Below are positions 36,890-43,139 of a stretch of 43,139 nucleotides of DNA, in pieces (positions within the stretch are counted from its first letter, which is position 1; every line of letters begins with the position of its first letter). The stretch comes from Clostridium thermopalmarium DSM 5974 (GTDB lineage Bacteria; Bacillota; Clostridia; Clostridiales; Clostridiaceae). The translations under genes and the position numbers were made by a program. Location of the stretch: the NCBI RefSeq assembly GCF_002995795.1, contig NZ_PVXN01000059.1:1-43139 (forward strand). The letters are read 5' to 3'. A model generated the notes under the pieces. The model did not search any database. It was not told the DNA's origin and saw only the letters and a program-made list of their open reading frames with translations.

Positions 36890-37106
36890 TTTAAGTGGGG
36901 ACAAGGAACAGAGATTCTTAAATGAGGATGAGGATATTAGTAATAATCAAAGTGCATTTAATGACTTAGATACTTATGAGTATAATAGAAAATATATAGA
37001 AAAATACATGGGTGCATCTATAGATATATTTGTAGGATGGAGACAAGGTGGAAGTTTTGATAAAGATTTTTTAATGAAAAGATACAAAGTATTAGAAATT
37101 CAATAA
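36867..37106 (+). CDS. hypothetical 79-residue ORF, start unclear
   Basis: I do not recognise it. The first possible ATGs (36867, 36873) lie inside the right arm of the gdh terminator and have no ribosome binding site. The later part has coding-like composition (FNDLDTYEYNRKYIEKYMG, DIFVGWRQGGSFDKDFLMKRYKVLEIQ) and there is no alternative start codon within it. It could be the remnant of a gene whose 5' end was lost, or chance. Confidence 0.3.
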   Translation: MIMAFFFYLSGDKEQRFLNEDEDISNNQSAFNDLDTYEYNRKYIEKYMGASIDIFVGWRQGGSFDKDFLMKRYKVLEIQ

Positions 37107-37224
37107 TTATTTTTAAGTATATTGTAATAACTAAATTATAATAATATTGTTATACAGTATTTGGTCTAGTGTTGCCATAGTGTATATTTTTAGTATAATA
37201 AGGATAATGAAAGAAGGACAATAA

Positions 37225-37629
37225 ATGAGAAGATATATAAGAGTAAACAATAAGATACTTATTATAATAGTAACAGTAATTATTTTTTCATTAGCTGCCG
37301 GAGTAGTGCTTAGTCTTGAAGAACAAACAGCATTTGCTCTTCAAGTTAAAAAATCTTCTCCTAATGTGACAGCAAGTGTTGATAATACTTTTCCTGTACA
37401 AAATTCAATTGTAAATATAACCGTGACAGGTCCAGCAGGAGCTGAGGTTAGGATAGTTTGTCATTATAAATCTGGAGATACTTATTATTCGGGAATGATA
37501 CAAAGTAATGAAAGAACCATTATACCTGTTCTAGTTGGATTAGCTGAACCAGGATATGCAGTATCCGTAGATGTATCTGTAATTTCTGATAAGATATATA
37601 CTACTCAAACTATGTTTATTCCTCAATAA
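37225..37629 (+). CDS. membrane-anchored extracellular protein of unknown function
   Basis: A 134-residue protein with an N-terminal signal anchor (about 10-32), a short linker and a beta-rich domain (VTASVDNTFPVQNSIVNITVTGPAGAEVRIVCHYKSGDTYYSG...). The domain reads like an Ig-like or beta-sandwich fold that is usually attached to larger surface proteins. No catalytic motif is seen. AGAAGGA lies six bases before ATG. I cannot name a family. A cell-surface role is inferred from topology only. Confidence 0.75.
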   Translation: MRRYIRVNNKILIIIVTVIIFSLAAGVVLSLEEQTAFALQVKKSSPNVTASVDNTFPVQNSIVNITVTGPAGAEVRIVCHYKSGDTYYSGMIQSNERTIIPVLVGLAEPGYAVSVDVSVISDKIYTTQTMFIPQ

Positions 37630-37723
37630 AAAGTGTGACTAAACTCTTAGAAATTTTAATGGATATATGATATAATAACAAAAAAAACGTAGTGATTAAG
37701 AACATTTGTAGGAGTTGATTAGA

Positions 37724-38149
37724 ATGGTACAAACAGGATATGTAACTTCTATTCAAGGTGAATACGCTGTGGTTTCCTTTAAAAGACAAGGAGGCTGTGG
37801 AGATAGCTGTGCTAGCTGTAAGTTAGCTTGTGCATCAGCAGGGGTTACAACTGAAATAAAAAATACACTTGGAGCTAAGATAGGAGATAAGGTAAAAGTT
37901 GAAATGAAGCAGAATGCCTTTAATAAAATGCTGTTGTGGGTATATGTTTTCCCATTGATTATGCTAGCAATTGGAATAGGAGTAGGCATGAAAGTATTCG
38001 CTACATTAGGATATGGAAATGTTGAAATTTTAAGTTTTTTGTTAGGAATTGTAGCTCTTGGAATTTCATATTGGATTTTAAGTAAGATTAGTAAAAAAAC
38101 TGCTCAAAAAGAAGAATATTCTTTAAGAATGACTCAAATTGTAAAATAA
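37724..38149 (+). CDS. RseC/MucC-type SoxR-reducing system protein
   Basis: A 141-residue protein with an N-terminal soluble domain carrying the cysteine cluster C25-X3-C29-X2-C32-X3-C36, then two membrane helices (about 67-90 and 100-120). This is the RseC family; in other bacteria such proteins act with Rnf/Rsx complexes or sigma-E control. Here it is separate from any rnf genes, so a redox role is inferred. The start is the ATG at 37724, nine bases after TAGGAG; the upstream TTG lies directly against that site. Confidence 0.88.
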   Translation: MVQTGYVTSIQGEYAVVSFKRQGGCGDSCASCKLACASAGVTTEIKNTLGAKIGDKVKVEMKQNAFNKMLLWVYVFPLIMLAIGIGVGMKVFATLGYGNVEILSFLLGIVALGISYWILSKISKKTAQKEEYSLRMTQIVK

Positions 38150-38150
38150 T

Positions 38151-38199
38151 AAAAAATAAGCATTTTCTAAAGTATTTTTTTAGAAAATGCTTATTTTTT
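38151..38199 (+). terminator. terminator of the RseC-family gene
   Basis: AAAAAATAAGCATTTTCTAAA pairs with TTTAGAAAATGCTTATTTTTT, a long stem with a T tract. Confidence 0.88.
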
Positions 38200-38336
38200 A
38201 TTTTGTTTGGGAAATATATAATAGAATATGTTTTAAAAATTTGTGAATAAAATTAAATTTTAAACGATTTTGAAATCTAATAAATTCTGCAATCTTAAAA
38301 TATTCTATAGTATTAAGAGAAAAGGAGAATTATATT

Positions 38337-38525
38337 ATGAAATTTACAAAAGATATGACAATAGGAGAAGTAATAAGAATAGACAGGTCAAAAGCAGAAA
38401 TTTTAATGAACTTTGGAATGGGATGCGTAGGGTGTCCATCATCTCAAGGTGAAACTCTTGAAGAGGCAGCTATGATACATGGAATTGAATTAAATGCTTT
38501 ATTAGAAGCATTAAATAAAGAATAG
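38337..38525 (+). CDS. DUF1858 redox-disulfide protein (hybrid-cluster-associated type)
   Basis: A complete 62-residue DUF1858 protein: KDMTIGEVIRIDRSKAEILMNFGMGCVGCPSSQGETLEEAAMIHGI. The CxxC pair is C30 and C33. Members occur alone or fused to redox enzymes such as the hybrid cluster (prismane) protein and probably carry a redox-active disulfide. AAAGGAG lies eight bases before ATG. Monocistronic. Confidence 0.9.
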   Translation: MKFTKDMTIGEVIRIDRSKAEILMNFGMGCVGCPSSQGETLEEAAMIHGIELNALLEALNKE

Positions 38526-38526
38526 C

Positions 38527-38566
38527 AATAAAAAAGGCATTTCGAGTGAAAAGTGCCTTTTTTTTA
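38527..38566 (+). terminator. terminator of the DUF1858 gene
   Basis: AAAAAAGGCATTTC and GAAAAGTGCCTTTTTTTT form a slightly bulged stem with eight T's. Confidence 0.75.
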
Positions 38567-38636
38567 TTCATTGTAATAGAAATAGTTCTAAGCAAATATA
38601 TATTATAGTGTAAGTTTGTAGATGGGGGGATAAAAG

Positions 38637-39356
38637 ATGGGAAACTATAATTCTCAGTATGAAAATTATTATAAATCTATTATAAATAAAAGGAGTAACA
38701 ATAAAAATTATTTTGAAAGGTATTCAGAAAAAAGTTATAAGGGAAACCCAGTAATAAGAAAAATAATTCAAGACTTATGTGGAGTACTTGCCATGTTCAT
38801 AGTGGTTATTGTTTGTAAAGTTATACAAATTCCACAAACACAAATGATTTATAAATATTCTAAACAAGTTGTAAACACTAATTTGGACTATAAAGAAATT
38901 GTAAGTAAAGTAAAAGCCTTAGATGAAAATGAAAGTATTCAAGATAAAACAGTAGAAATCATAGATAAGATAAAAACAAAATTTACAAGAGGACAAACTA
39001 TAAAAGAAAAGATAAGAGAAAAATTCACATTACCTGCTGAAGGCATTATTAAAGAAGATGATGAAGGTATAAACATAGGAACTTCAGAAAAAGGAGAGAT
39101 TTTTGCAAGCTATGATGGAAAAGTAAAGGAATGTGGAAAAGATACTGATCTTGGAAGCTATATAATAATAGATCACGGAGAGGGTATAGAAACTTTATAC
39201 TCTAATTTAGATAAAGTATTAGTAAATAAAAATGACCTAGTAAAAAAAGGAGATAATATAGCAGAAAATATTGATACAAAAAAGCATGTCCATTTTGAAG
39301 TTCTATTTATGGGACAGAACAAAGGTTTAGAAAAGATGATTAGGGCAGAGAAATAA
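38637..39356 (+). CDS. spoIVFA: stage IV sporulation protein FA (M23-type fold)
   Basis: A 239-residue protein with a cytoplasmic N-terminus, one membrane helix (about 47-68) and a C-terminal LytM/M23-like domain (LPAEGIIKEDDEG, FASYDGKVKECGKD, IIIDHGEGIETLYSNLDKVLV, HVHFEVLFMG). Only part of the M23 zinc motif remains (HVH near the C-terminus), so it is probably not a hydrolase. SpoIVFA holds and regulates the SpoIVFB protease in the outer forespore membrane. GGGGGGA precedes ATG. It ends four bases before spoIVFB, confirming the operon. Confidence 0.88.
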   Translation: MGNYNSQYENYYKSIINKRSNNKNYFERYSEKSYKGNPVIRKIIQDLCGVLAMFIVVIVCKVIQIPQTQMIYKYSKQVVNTNLDYKEIVSKVKALDENESIQDKTVEIIDKIKTKFTRGQTIKEKIREKFTLPAEGIIKEDDEGINIGTSEKGEIFASYDGKVKECGKDTDLGSYIIIDHGEGIETLYSNLDKVLVNKNDLVKKGDNIAENIDTKKHVHFEVLFMGQNKGLEKMIRAEK

Positions 39357-39359
39357 AGA

Positions 39360-40304
39360 ATGAAAGAAAAAGAAGAGCTAATCATAAAAATCAGCAAGCT
39401 TTTTATTCCTTATATAATTGTACTCATAATCATAGGATTTAAAGGAAAGATTTTAGTATCCTTTGTGCTTGTATTTCTTCATGAACTTGTACATTATGTA
39501 ACAGCTAAAAAATTAGGATTTGGTGGATTTGGTATAGAAATTTTGCCTATAGGAGCAGTACTTAAATTTAAGGAGTTAGATGAAGCGGATCCAAAGGAAG
39601 ATTTAATAATATCTTTAAGTGGGCCTTTGTTTAATTTAGTTTTTGCTGTGATTTTCTATTTATTAAATATTAAATTTCAAAGTAACTATCTGGATATATT
39701 ATATATGAGCAATTTATCCTTAGGAATTTTTAATCTTATTCCAGCATTTCCTTTGGATGGGGGAAGAATAATTAGGGATATTATTTCATTTAGAACATTT
39801 TATAAAAGAGCAAACAAAATAACAGTTAATATTAGTATTGGCATAGGAATAATCATAACGGGTTATTTTTTAATACTCATGGTATTTGGATATAGATATA
39901 TTAGTATTGGTATTATAGGAGGTTTAATAGTAATTACATCATATAAAGAGAAAGAAAGGATAGTATATTTAATTATGAGTGATATTGTGAAAAAAAAATA
40001 TAAATTTATAAAGAGAGGATATATGGGAAATAGAAGTATATCCATATATTGCAAAAAGACTTTGTTAGATGCTTTGAGTATAGTAGATAAAAATAAATAT
40101 AATATTTTTATAGTATTAGATAGTGATATGAAGGCAATAAATGTAATATACGAAGAAGAATTAGTAGAGGCGTTAAAGGTATATGGAAATATAACAATAG
40201 AAGAATATTTGAAGAATATAGATGAAATAGATAAGATAGATAAACTTGCTAAAGTGAGTATTGACGAATGGAAAAAGTGGAAGGAAGATAAGAAAGAACT
40301 TTAA
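39360..40304 (+). CDS. spoIVFB: stage IV sporulation protein FB, site-2-type metalloprotease
   Basis: A 314-residue intramembrane M50 protease that in Bacillus cleaves pro-sigma-K in the mother cell. Metal ligands are H41 and H45 in HELVH and D133 in PAFPLDGGRI. About six hydrophobic segments run to residue 200. The C-terminal ~110 residues include one CBS-like region (KKTLLDALSIVDKNKYNIFIVLDSD), as in SpoIVFB. It has no strong own binding site and is probably translationally coupled to spoIVFA. Confidence 0.92.
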   Translation: MKEKEELIIKISKLFIPYIIVLIIIGFKGKILVSFVLVFLHELVHYVTAKKLGFGGFGIEILPIGAVLKFKELDEADPKEDLIISLSGPLFNLVFAVIFYLLNIKFQSNYLDILYMSNLSLGIFNLIPAFPLDGGRIIRDIISFRTFYKRANKITVNISIGIGIIITGYFLILMVFGYRYISIGIIGGLIVITSYKEKERIVYLIMSDIVKKKYKFIKRGYMGNRSISIYCKKTLLDALSIVDKNKYNIFIVLDSDMKAINVIYEEELVEALKVYGNITIEEYLKNIDEIDKIDKLAKVSIDEWKKWKEDKKEL

Positions 40305-40378
40305 GGAATTGATTTTATTTTTAAAATTATGGTACAATACAAAGATATGATTGAAGAATTAACACAGGAGGAAGATTA

Positions 40379-42241
40379 ATGAATAAAATATCAGATGATA
40401 TATTATATAAGGTTGAAAAACCTATCAGATATACAGGTGGAGAATTAAATTCTTTCTACAAGAATAAAGATGAAGTAGACATAAGATTTGCTTTTTGTTT
40501 TCCAGATGTATATGAAGTTGGAATGTCTCACTTAGGAACTAAAATCCTGTACTATGTTCTAAATCAAAGAAAGGATACTTTCTGCGAAAGAGCATTTGCA
40601 CCATGGCCAGATATGGAAAAGCTTATGAGAGAAAATAACATTCCTATGTATACTTTAGAAACTAAGGATTCTTTAAAGGAATTTGATTTCGTTGGTTTTA
40701 CACTACAGTATGAAATGAGTTATACTAATATACTAAACATGCTTGATATGGCAGGTATTCCTGTAAGAGCTTCTAAAAGAAGTGAAGAAGATCCAATAGT
40801 TATATGTGGAGGACCATGCGCATATAATCCTGAACCACTTTATGACATTGCTGATATGTTTGCCTTAGGAGAAGGCGAAGCTCAATTAAATGAAGTATTA
40901 GATCTGTATCAAGAATGTAAAAAGAAGGGCTTAAGTAAAAAAGAATTTTTAAGAGAAGCAGTAAAAATAAGGGGGATATATGTTCCAAGCCTTTATGAAG
41001 TAAGTTACCATGAAGATGGAACTATAAAAGAATTTAAGCCTAAATATAAAGATGTACCTGAAAAGGTTACTAAGGCAGTAATTCGAAATATAGATGAAGT
41101 AGATTTTCCAGATAAATTAATAGTTCCGTATGGAGAAATAGTACATGATAGGGTTACTGTTGAAACTTTTAGAGGATGTACTAGAGGATGTAGATTTTGT
41201 CAAGCAGGGATGATATATAGACCAGTCAGAGAAAAGACTACAGATAAGATAATGGAACAAGTAGGTAAATTATTAAAGTCTACAGGATATGAAGAAGTTT
41301 CACTTGTATCCTTAAGTATTTGTGATTATTCAGATATTCAAAATCTTGTAAGATCTTTAATAGAAAAGTATAAAGAAAAAAAGGTAGGGATATCTTTACC
41401 GTCTATAAGAATAGATTCTTTCTCAGTAGACTTAATAAATGAAATTCAAAAGGTGAGAAAGACAGGACTTACATTTGCACCAGAAGCTGGAAGTCAAAGA
41501 ATGAGAGATATTATAAACAAAGGTGTTACAGAGAAGGATCTTATGGAGTCTGTATCCAGTGCTTTTAAGTCAGGTTGGTCTACTATAAAGCTTTACTTTA
41601 TGATAGGGCTTCCATATGAAACCAATGAGGATATACTTGGCATAGCAGACCTTGGAGAAAAGGTTGTAGAAGAGTATTATAAGGTTCCTAAGGGAGATAG
41701 GAAGAAAGGACTTAGAGTTACTTTAAGCACTTCTATATTTGTACCAAAGCCTTTTACACCTTTCCAATGGGCACCGCAAGATACTATGGAACAAGTTAAA
41801 GAAAAAATTAAGCTTTTAAGAGAGTCGATAAAAAACAGACATATAGTATATAATTGGCATGAGTCTCCAGTTAGCTATATAGAGGCTGTGTTTGCAAGAG
41901 GAGATAGAAAGCTTTGTGATGTTCTTGTAAAAGCTTTCGAGAAAGGAGCTAAGTTTGATGGTTGGGGAGAGTACTTCAACTTTGAAATTTGGAAAGAAGC
42001 TATGGCTGAATGCGGTGTAGATGGAGATTTCTATGCATATCGTGAAAGGGATTATGAAGAAATTTTACCATGGGATTTCATAGATATAGGTGTTACAAAG
42101 GAGTTTTTAATAAAAGAAAATGAACGTGCTAGGAAAGCAGAAGTTACTCGCGATTGCAGACTTGGATGTACAAATTGCGGTATAAACACATCAGAATGCT
42201 TTAAAGAGGGGGCTTGTTTTAAAAATGCGATATTTAATTAA
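40379..42241 (+). CDS. TIGR03960-type B12-binding radical SAM protein
   Basis: A 620-residue protein with an N-terminal cobalamin-binding-like Rossmann region (CFPDVYEVGMSHLGTKILY), then a radical SAM core with the CX3CX2C cluster motif C267/C271/C274 (CTRGCRFC). The C-terminal cysteine block is CRLGCTNCGINTSECFKEGAC. Members of this family are almost always followed by a TIGR03936 gene, as here. The reaction is not established; a role in tRNA/rRNA modification or RNase G/ribosome context has been suggested from gene order. AGGAGGA lies before ATG. Its last 17 bases overlap the next gene. Confidence 0.92.
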   Translation: MNKISDDILYKVEKPIRYTGGELNSFYKNKDEVDIRFAFCFPDVYEVGMSHLGTKILYYVLNQRKDTFCERAFAPWPDMEKLMRENNIPMYTLETKDSLKEFDFVGFTLQYEMSYTNILNMLDMAGIPVRASKRSEEDPIVICGGPCAYNPEPLYDIADMFALGEGEAQLNEVLDLYQECKKKGLSKKEFLREAVKIRGIYVPSLYEVSYHEDGTIKEFKPKYKDVPEKVTKAVIRNIDEVDFPDKLIVPYGEIVHDRVTVETFRGCTRGCRFCQAGMIYRPVREKTTDKIMEQVGKLLKSTGYEEVSLVSLSICDYSDIQNLVRSLIEKYKEKKVGISLPSIRIDSFSVDLINEIQKVRKTGLTFAPEAGSQRMRDIINKGVTEKDLMESVSSAFKSGWSTIKLYFMIGLPYETNEDILGIADLGEKVVEEYYKVPKGDRKKGLRVTLSTSIFVPKPFTPFQWAPQDTMEQVKEKIKLLRESIKNRHIVYNWHESPVSYIEAVFARGDRKLCDVLVKAFEKGAKFDGWGEYFNFEIWKEAMAECGVDGDFYAYRERDYEEILPWDFIDIGVTKEFLIKENERARKAEVTRDCRLGCTNCGINTSECFKEGACFKNAIFN

Positions 42242-42929
42242 ATATACTAAAGGTAGTGATATAAAATTTGTATCTCATTTAGAACTGATGAGAACTATTC
42301 AGAGAATTCTAAGAAGAGCTGATCTTCCTGTAGCATATTCAAAAGGATTTAATCCACATATAATCTTATCAATAGCTCAACCTCTTTCTGTAGGTGTGTA
42401 TTCTAAAGGAGAATATATGGATGTAGAGTTTAGCAAAGAAGTGGATGAAGATTATATAAAAGAAGAATTTAATAAGAATGCACCTGCAGGAATTAAAGCA
42501 TTAGATGTGGTGAAAGTTAAAGATAAAGATGGAAAGAAAAAGAAGCCTCAAGCTATGGCAGCAGTGGAAGCAGCAAAATATACTCTGGATTTAAGATGTA
42601 CTGATGAGAAGAATGTAGAACAAGAATTAAATAAATTGATGAAGTTATCAGAATGGAATATAGTAAAAAAGAGTAAAAAAGGTGAAAAAGAAGTAAATAT
42701 AAAGCCTTTAATTAAAGAAATTAAATTTAGCATAAAAGAATCTATTCTTCATATAGAAGCTTTAGTAACTGCTGGAAGTAAGCAAAATTTATCAGCGCAG
42801 GTTATTGCAGAATATCTAAAAGAAAACATTGATGGATTAGATAAAGATGCGTTTACTTATATTGAAAGAATAGATATGTTTGCATATAAAGGGAAAAGGT
42901 TGCTTCCACTTAATGAATATTTTAAGTAA
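42225..42929 (+). CDS. TIGR03936 / DUF2344 radical-SAM-linked protein
   Basis: A 234-residue protein: LIKYTKGSDIKFVSHLELMRTIQRILRRADLPVAYSKGFNPH is the family N-terminal signature. The C-terminal half is beta-alpha. It overlaps the upstream radical SAM gene by 17 bases and is translationally coupled to it. In clostridia the next genes are usually RNase G/E, rplU and rpmA; here the window ends about 200 bases later in what looks like an insertion sequence. Function unknown. Confidence 0.93.
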   Translation: MRYLIKYTKGSDIKFVSHLELMRTIQRILRRADLPVAYSKGFNPHIILSIAQPLSVGVYSKGEYMDVEFSKEVDEDYIKEEFNKNAPAGIKALDVVKVKDKDGKKKKPQAMAAVEAAKYTLDLRCTDEKNVEQELNKLMKLSEWNIVKKSKKGEKEVNIKPLIKEIKFSIKESILHIEALVTAGSKQNLSAQVIAEYLKENIDGLDKDAFTYIERIDMFAYKGKRLLPLNEYFK

Positions 42930-43054
42930 TGTAATTTAGAAAAAGAAGGTTAAGAACGTAGTTTAAAAATTTTATAATATAAAATATAAGAATTTAAAAA
43001 TAAAAATGCTGAGGTTCATTGTAAAATTAAATGCAACAGATAAAAAAATATTAA

Positions 43055-43122
43055 AACCATAGTGAAAATCATGTATGATATAGGTGTTGAGTATAAACAT
43101 ACAGGAGATTTTCACTATGGTT
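43055..43122. repeat. perfect 16-bp inverted repeat enclosing the start of a right-edge ORF
   Basis: AACCATAGTGAAAATC (43055-43070) is the exact reverse complement of GATTTTCACTATGGTT (43107-43122), with a 36-base loop. The right arm contains the ATG at 43117 and begins at the end of the ribosome binding site AGGAG (43103-43107). Confidence 0.85.
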
Positions 43123-43139
43123 CATGATACTGATTATAA
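43117..43139 (+). CDS. start of a truncated ORF, possibly a transposase
   Basis: ATG at 43117 with AGGAG about nine bases upstream encodes Met-Val-His-Asp-Thr-Asp-Tyr and runs off the window. The hairpin around the start resembles insertion sequences that block translation from outside transcripts. No family can be named from seven residues. Confidence 0.4.

Noticed and set aside
38270-38452. A 60-residue ORF overlapping the DUF1858 gene
   Set aside because: It is in another frame of a clear DUF1858 gene that has its own ribosome binding site.

Overview
This is an AT-rich chromosomal segment from an anaerobic, spore-forming member of Clostridium (sensu stricto). The evidence is a spoIVFA-spoIVFB sporulation pair, a B12-dependent class II ribonucleotide reductase, an aconitase/NAD-isocitrate dehydrogenase pair beside argG-argH (an order I recall from C. 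acetobutylicum), GGAGG-type ribosome binding sites, and frequent GTG starts. The species cannot be fixed from sequence alone. Most of the window is housekeeping DNA; no prophage, CRISPR array or defence island is visible.

Layout. 1-320: 3' end of a 23S rRNA gene and tRNA-Asn, with no 5S gene between them. 321-2000 (minus): a ComEC-like metallo-beta-lactamase and lgt. 2170-6100 (plus): plsC, aconitase and isocitrate dehydrogenase. 6240-11312 (plus): a polar amino-acid ABC transporter followed without a terminator by argG and argH, so probably arginine-linked. 11320-13493: a promoter, a lysine riboswitch with terminator, and an NhaC-family transporter, a probable lysine transporter. 13755-14745 (minus): the tryptophan transporter trpP behind a T-box leader with a UGG specifier. 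14800-15660 (minus): a DUF378 protein and an Lrp/AsnC regulator. 15880-18460: a small membrane protein and two convergent PHP-fold hydrolases. 18776-21870 (minus): nrdJ with a promoter and two NrdR boxes. 22039-23019: a fusion of a gamma-carbonic-anhydrase-like protein and free-methionine-(R)-sulfoxide reductase. 23302-28635: a calcium P-type ATPase, yaaR and nadE. 28951-34203: an NfeD/SPFH pair, then a GT4 glycosyltransferase with a nucleotidyltransferase/pseudo-phosphomannomutase fusion. 34344-36759: tcdA and gdh. 37225-42929: an anchored protein of unknown function, an RseC-family protein, a DUF1858 redox protein, spoIVFA-spoIVFB, and the TIGR03960/TIGR03936 pair. The last 85 bases look like the start of an insertion sequence.

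How it works together. Aconitase, isocitrate dehydrogenase and Gdh form the route from citrate through 2-oxoglutarate to glutamate; argGH draws on aspartate and citrulline for arginine. Lysine, tryptophan and probably arginine supply each have their own control element here: an L-box, a T-box and possible ARG boxes.

The least ordinary features are a family of long imperfect palindromes between convergent genes that share an exact 18-base core, the in-frame two-enzyme fusion that keeps an internal ribosome binding site and start, the perfect 16-bp inverted repeat that places the start codon of the right-edge ORF in a hairpin, and the terminator lying directly against the ribosome binding site of a PHP hydrolase gene.
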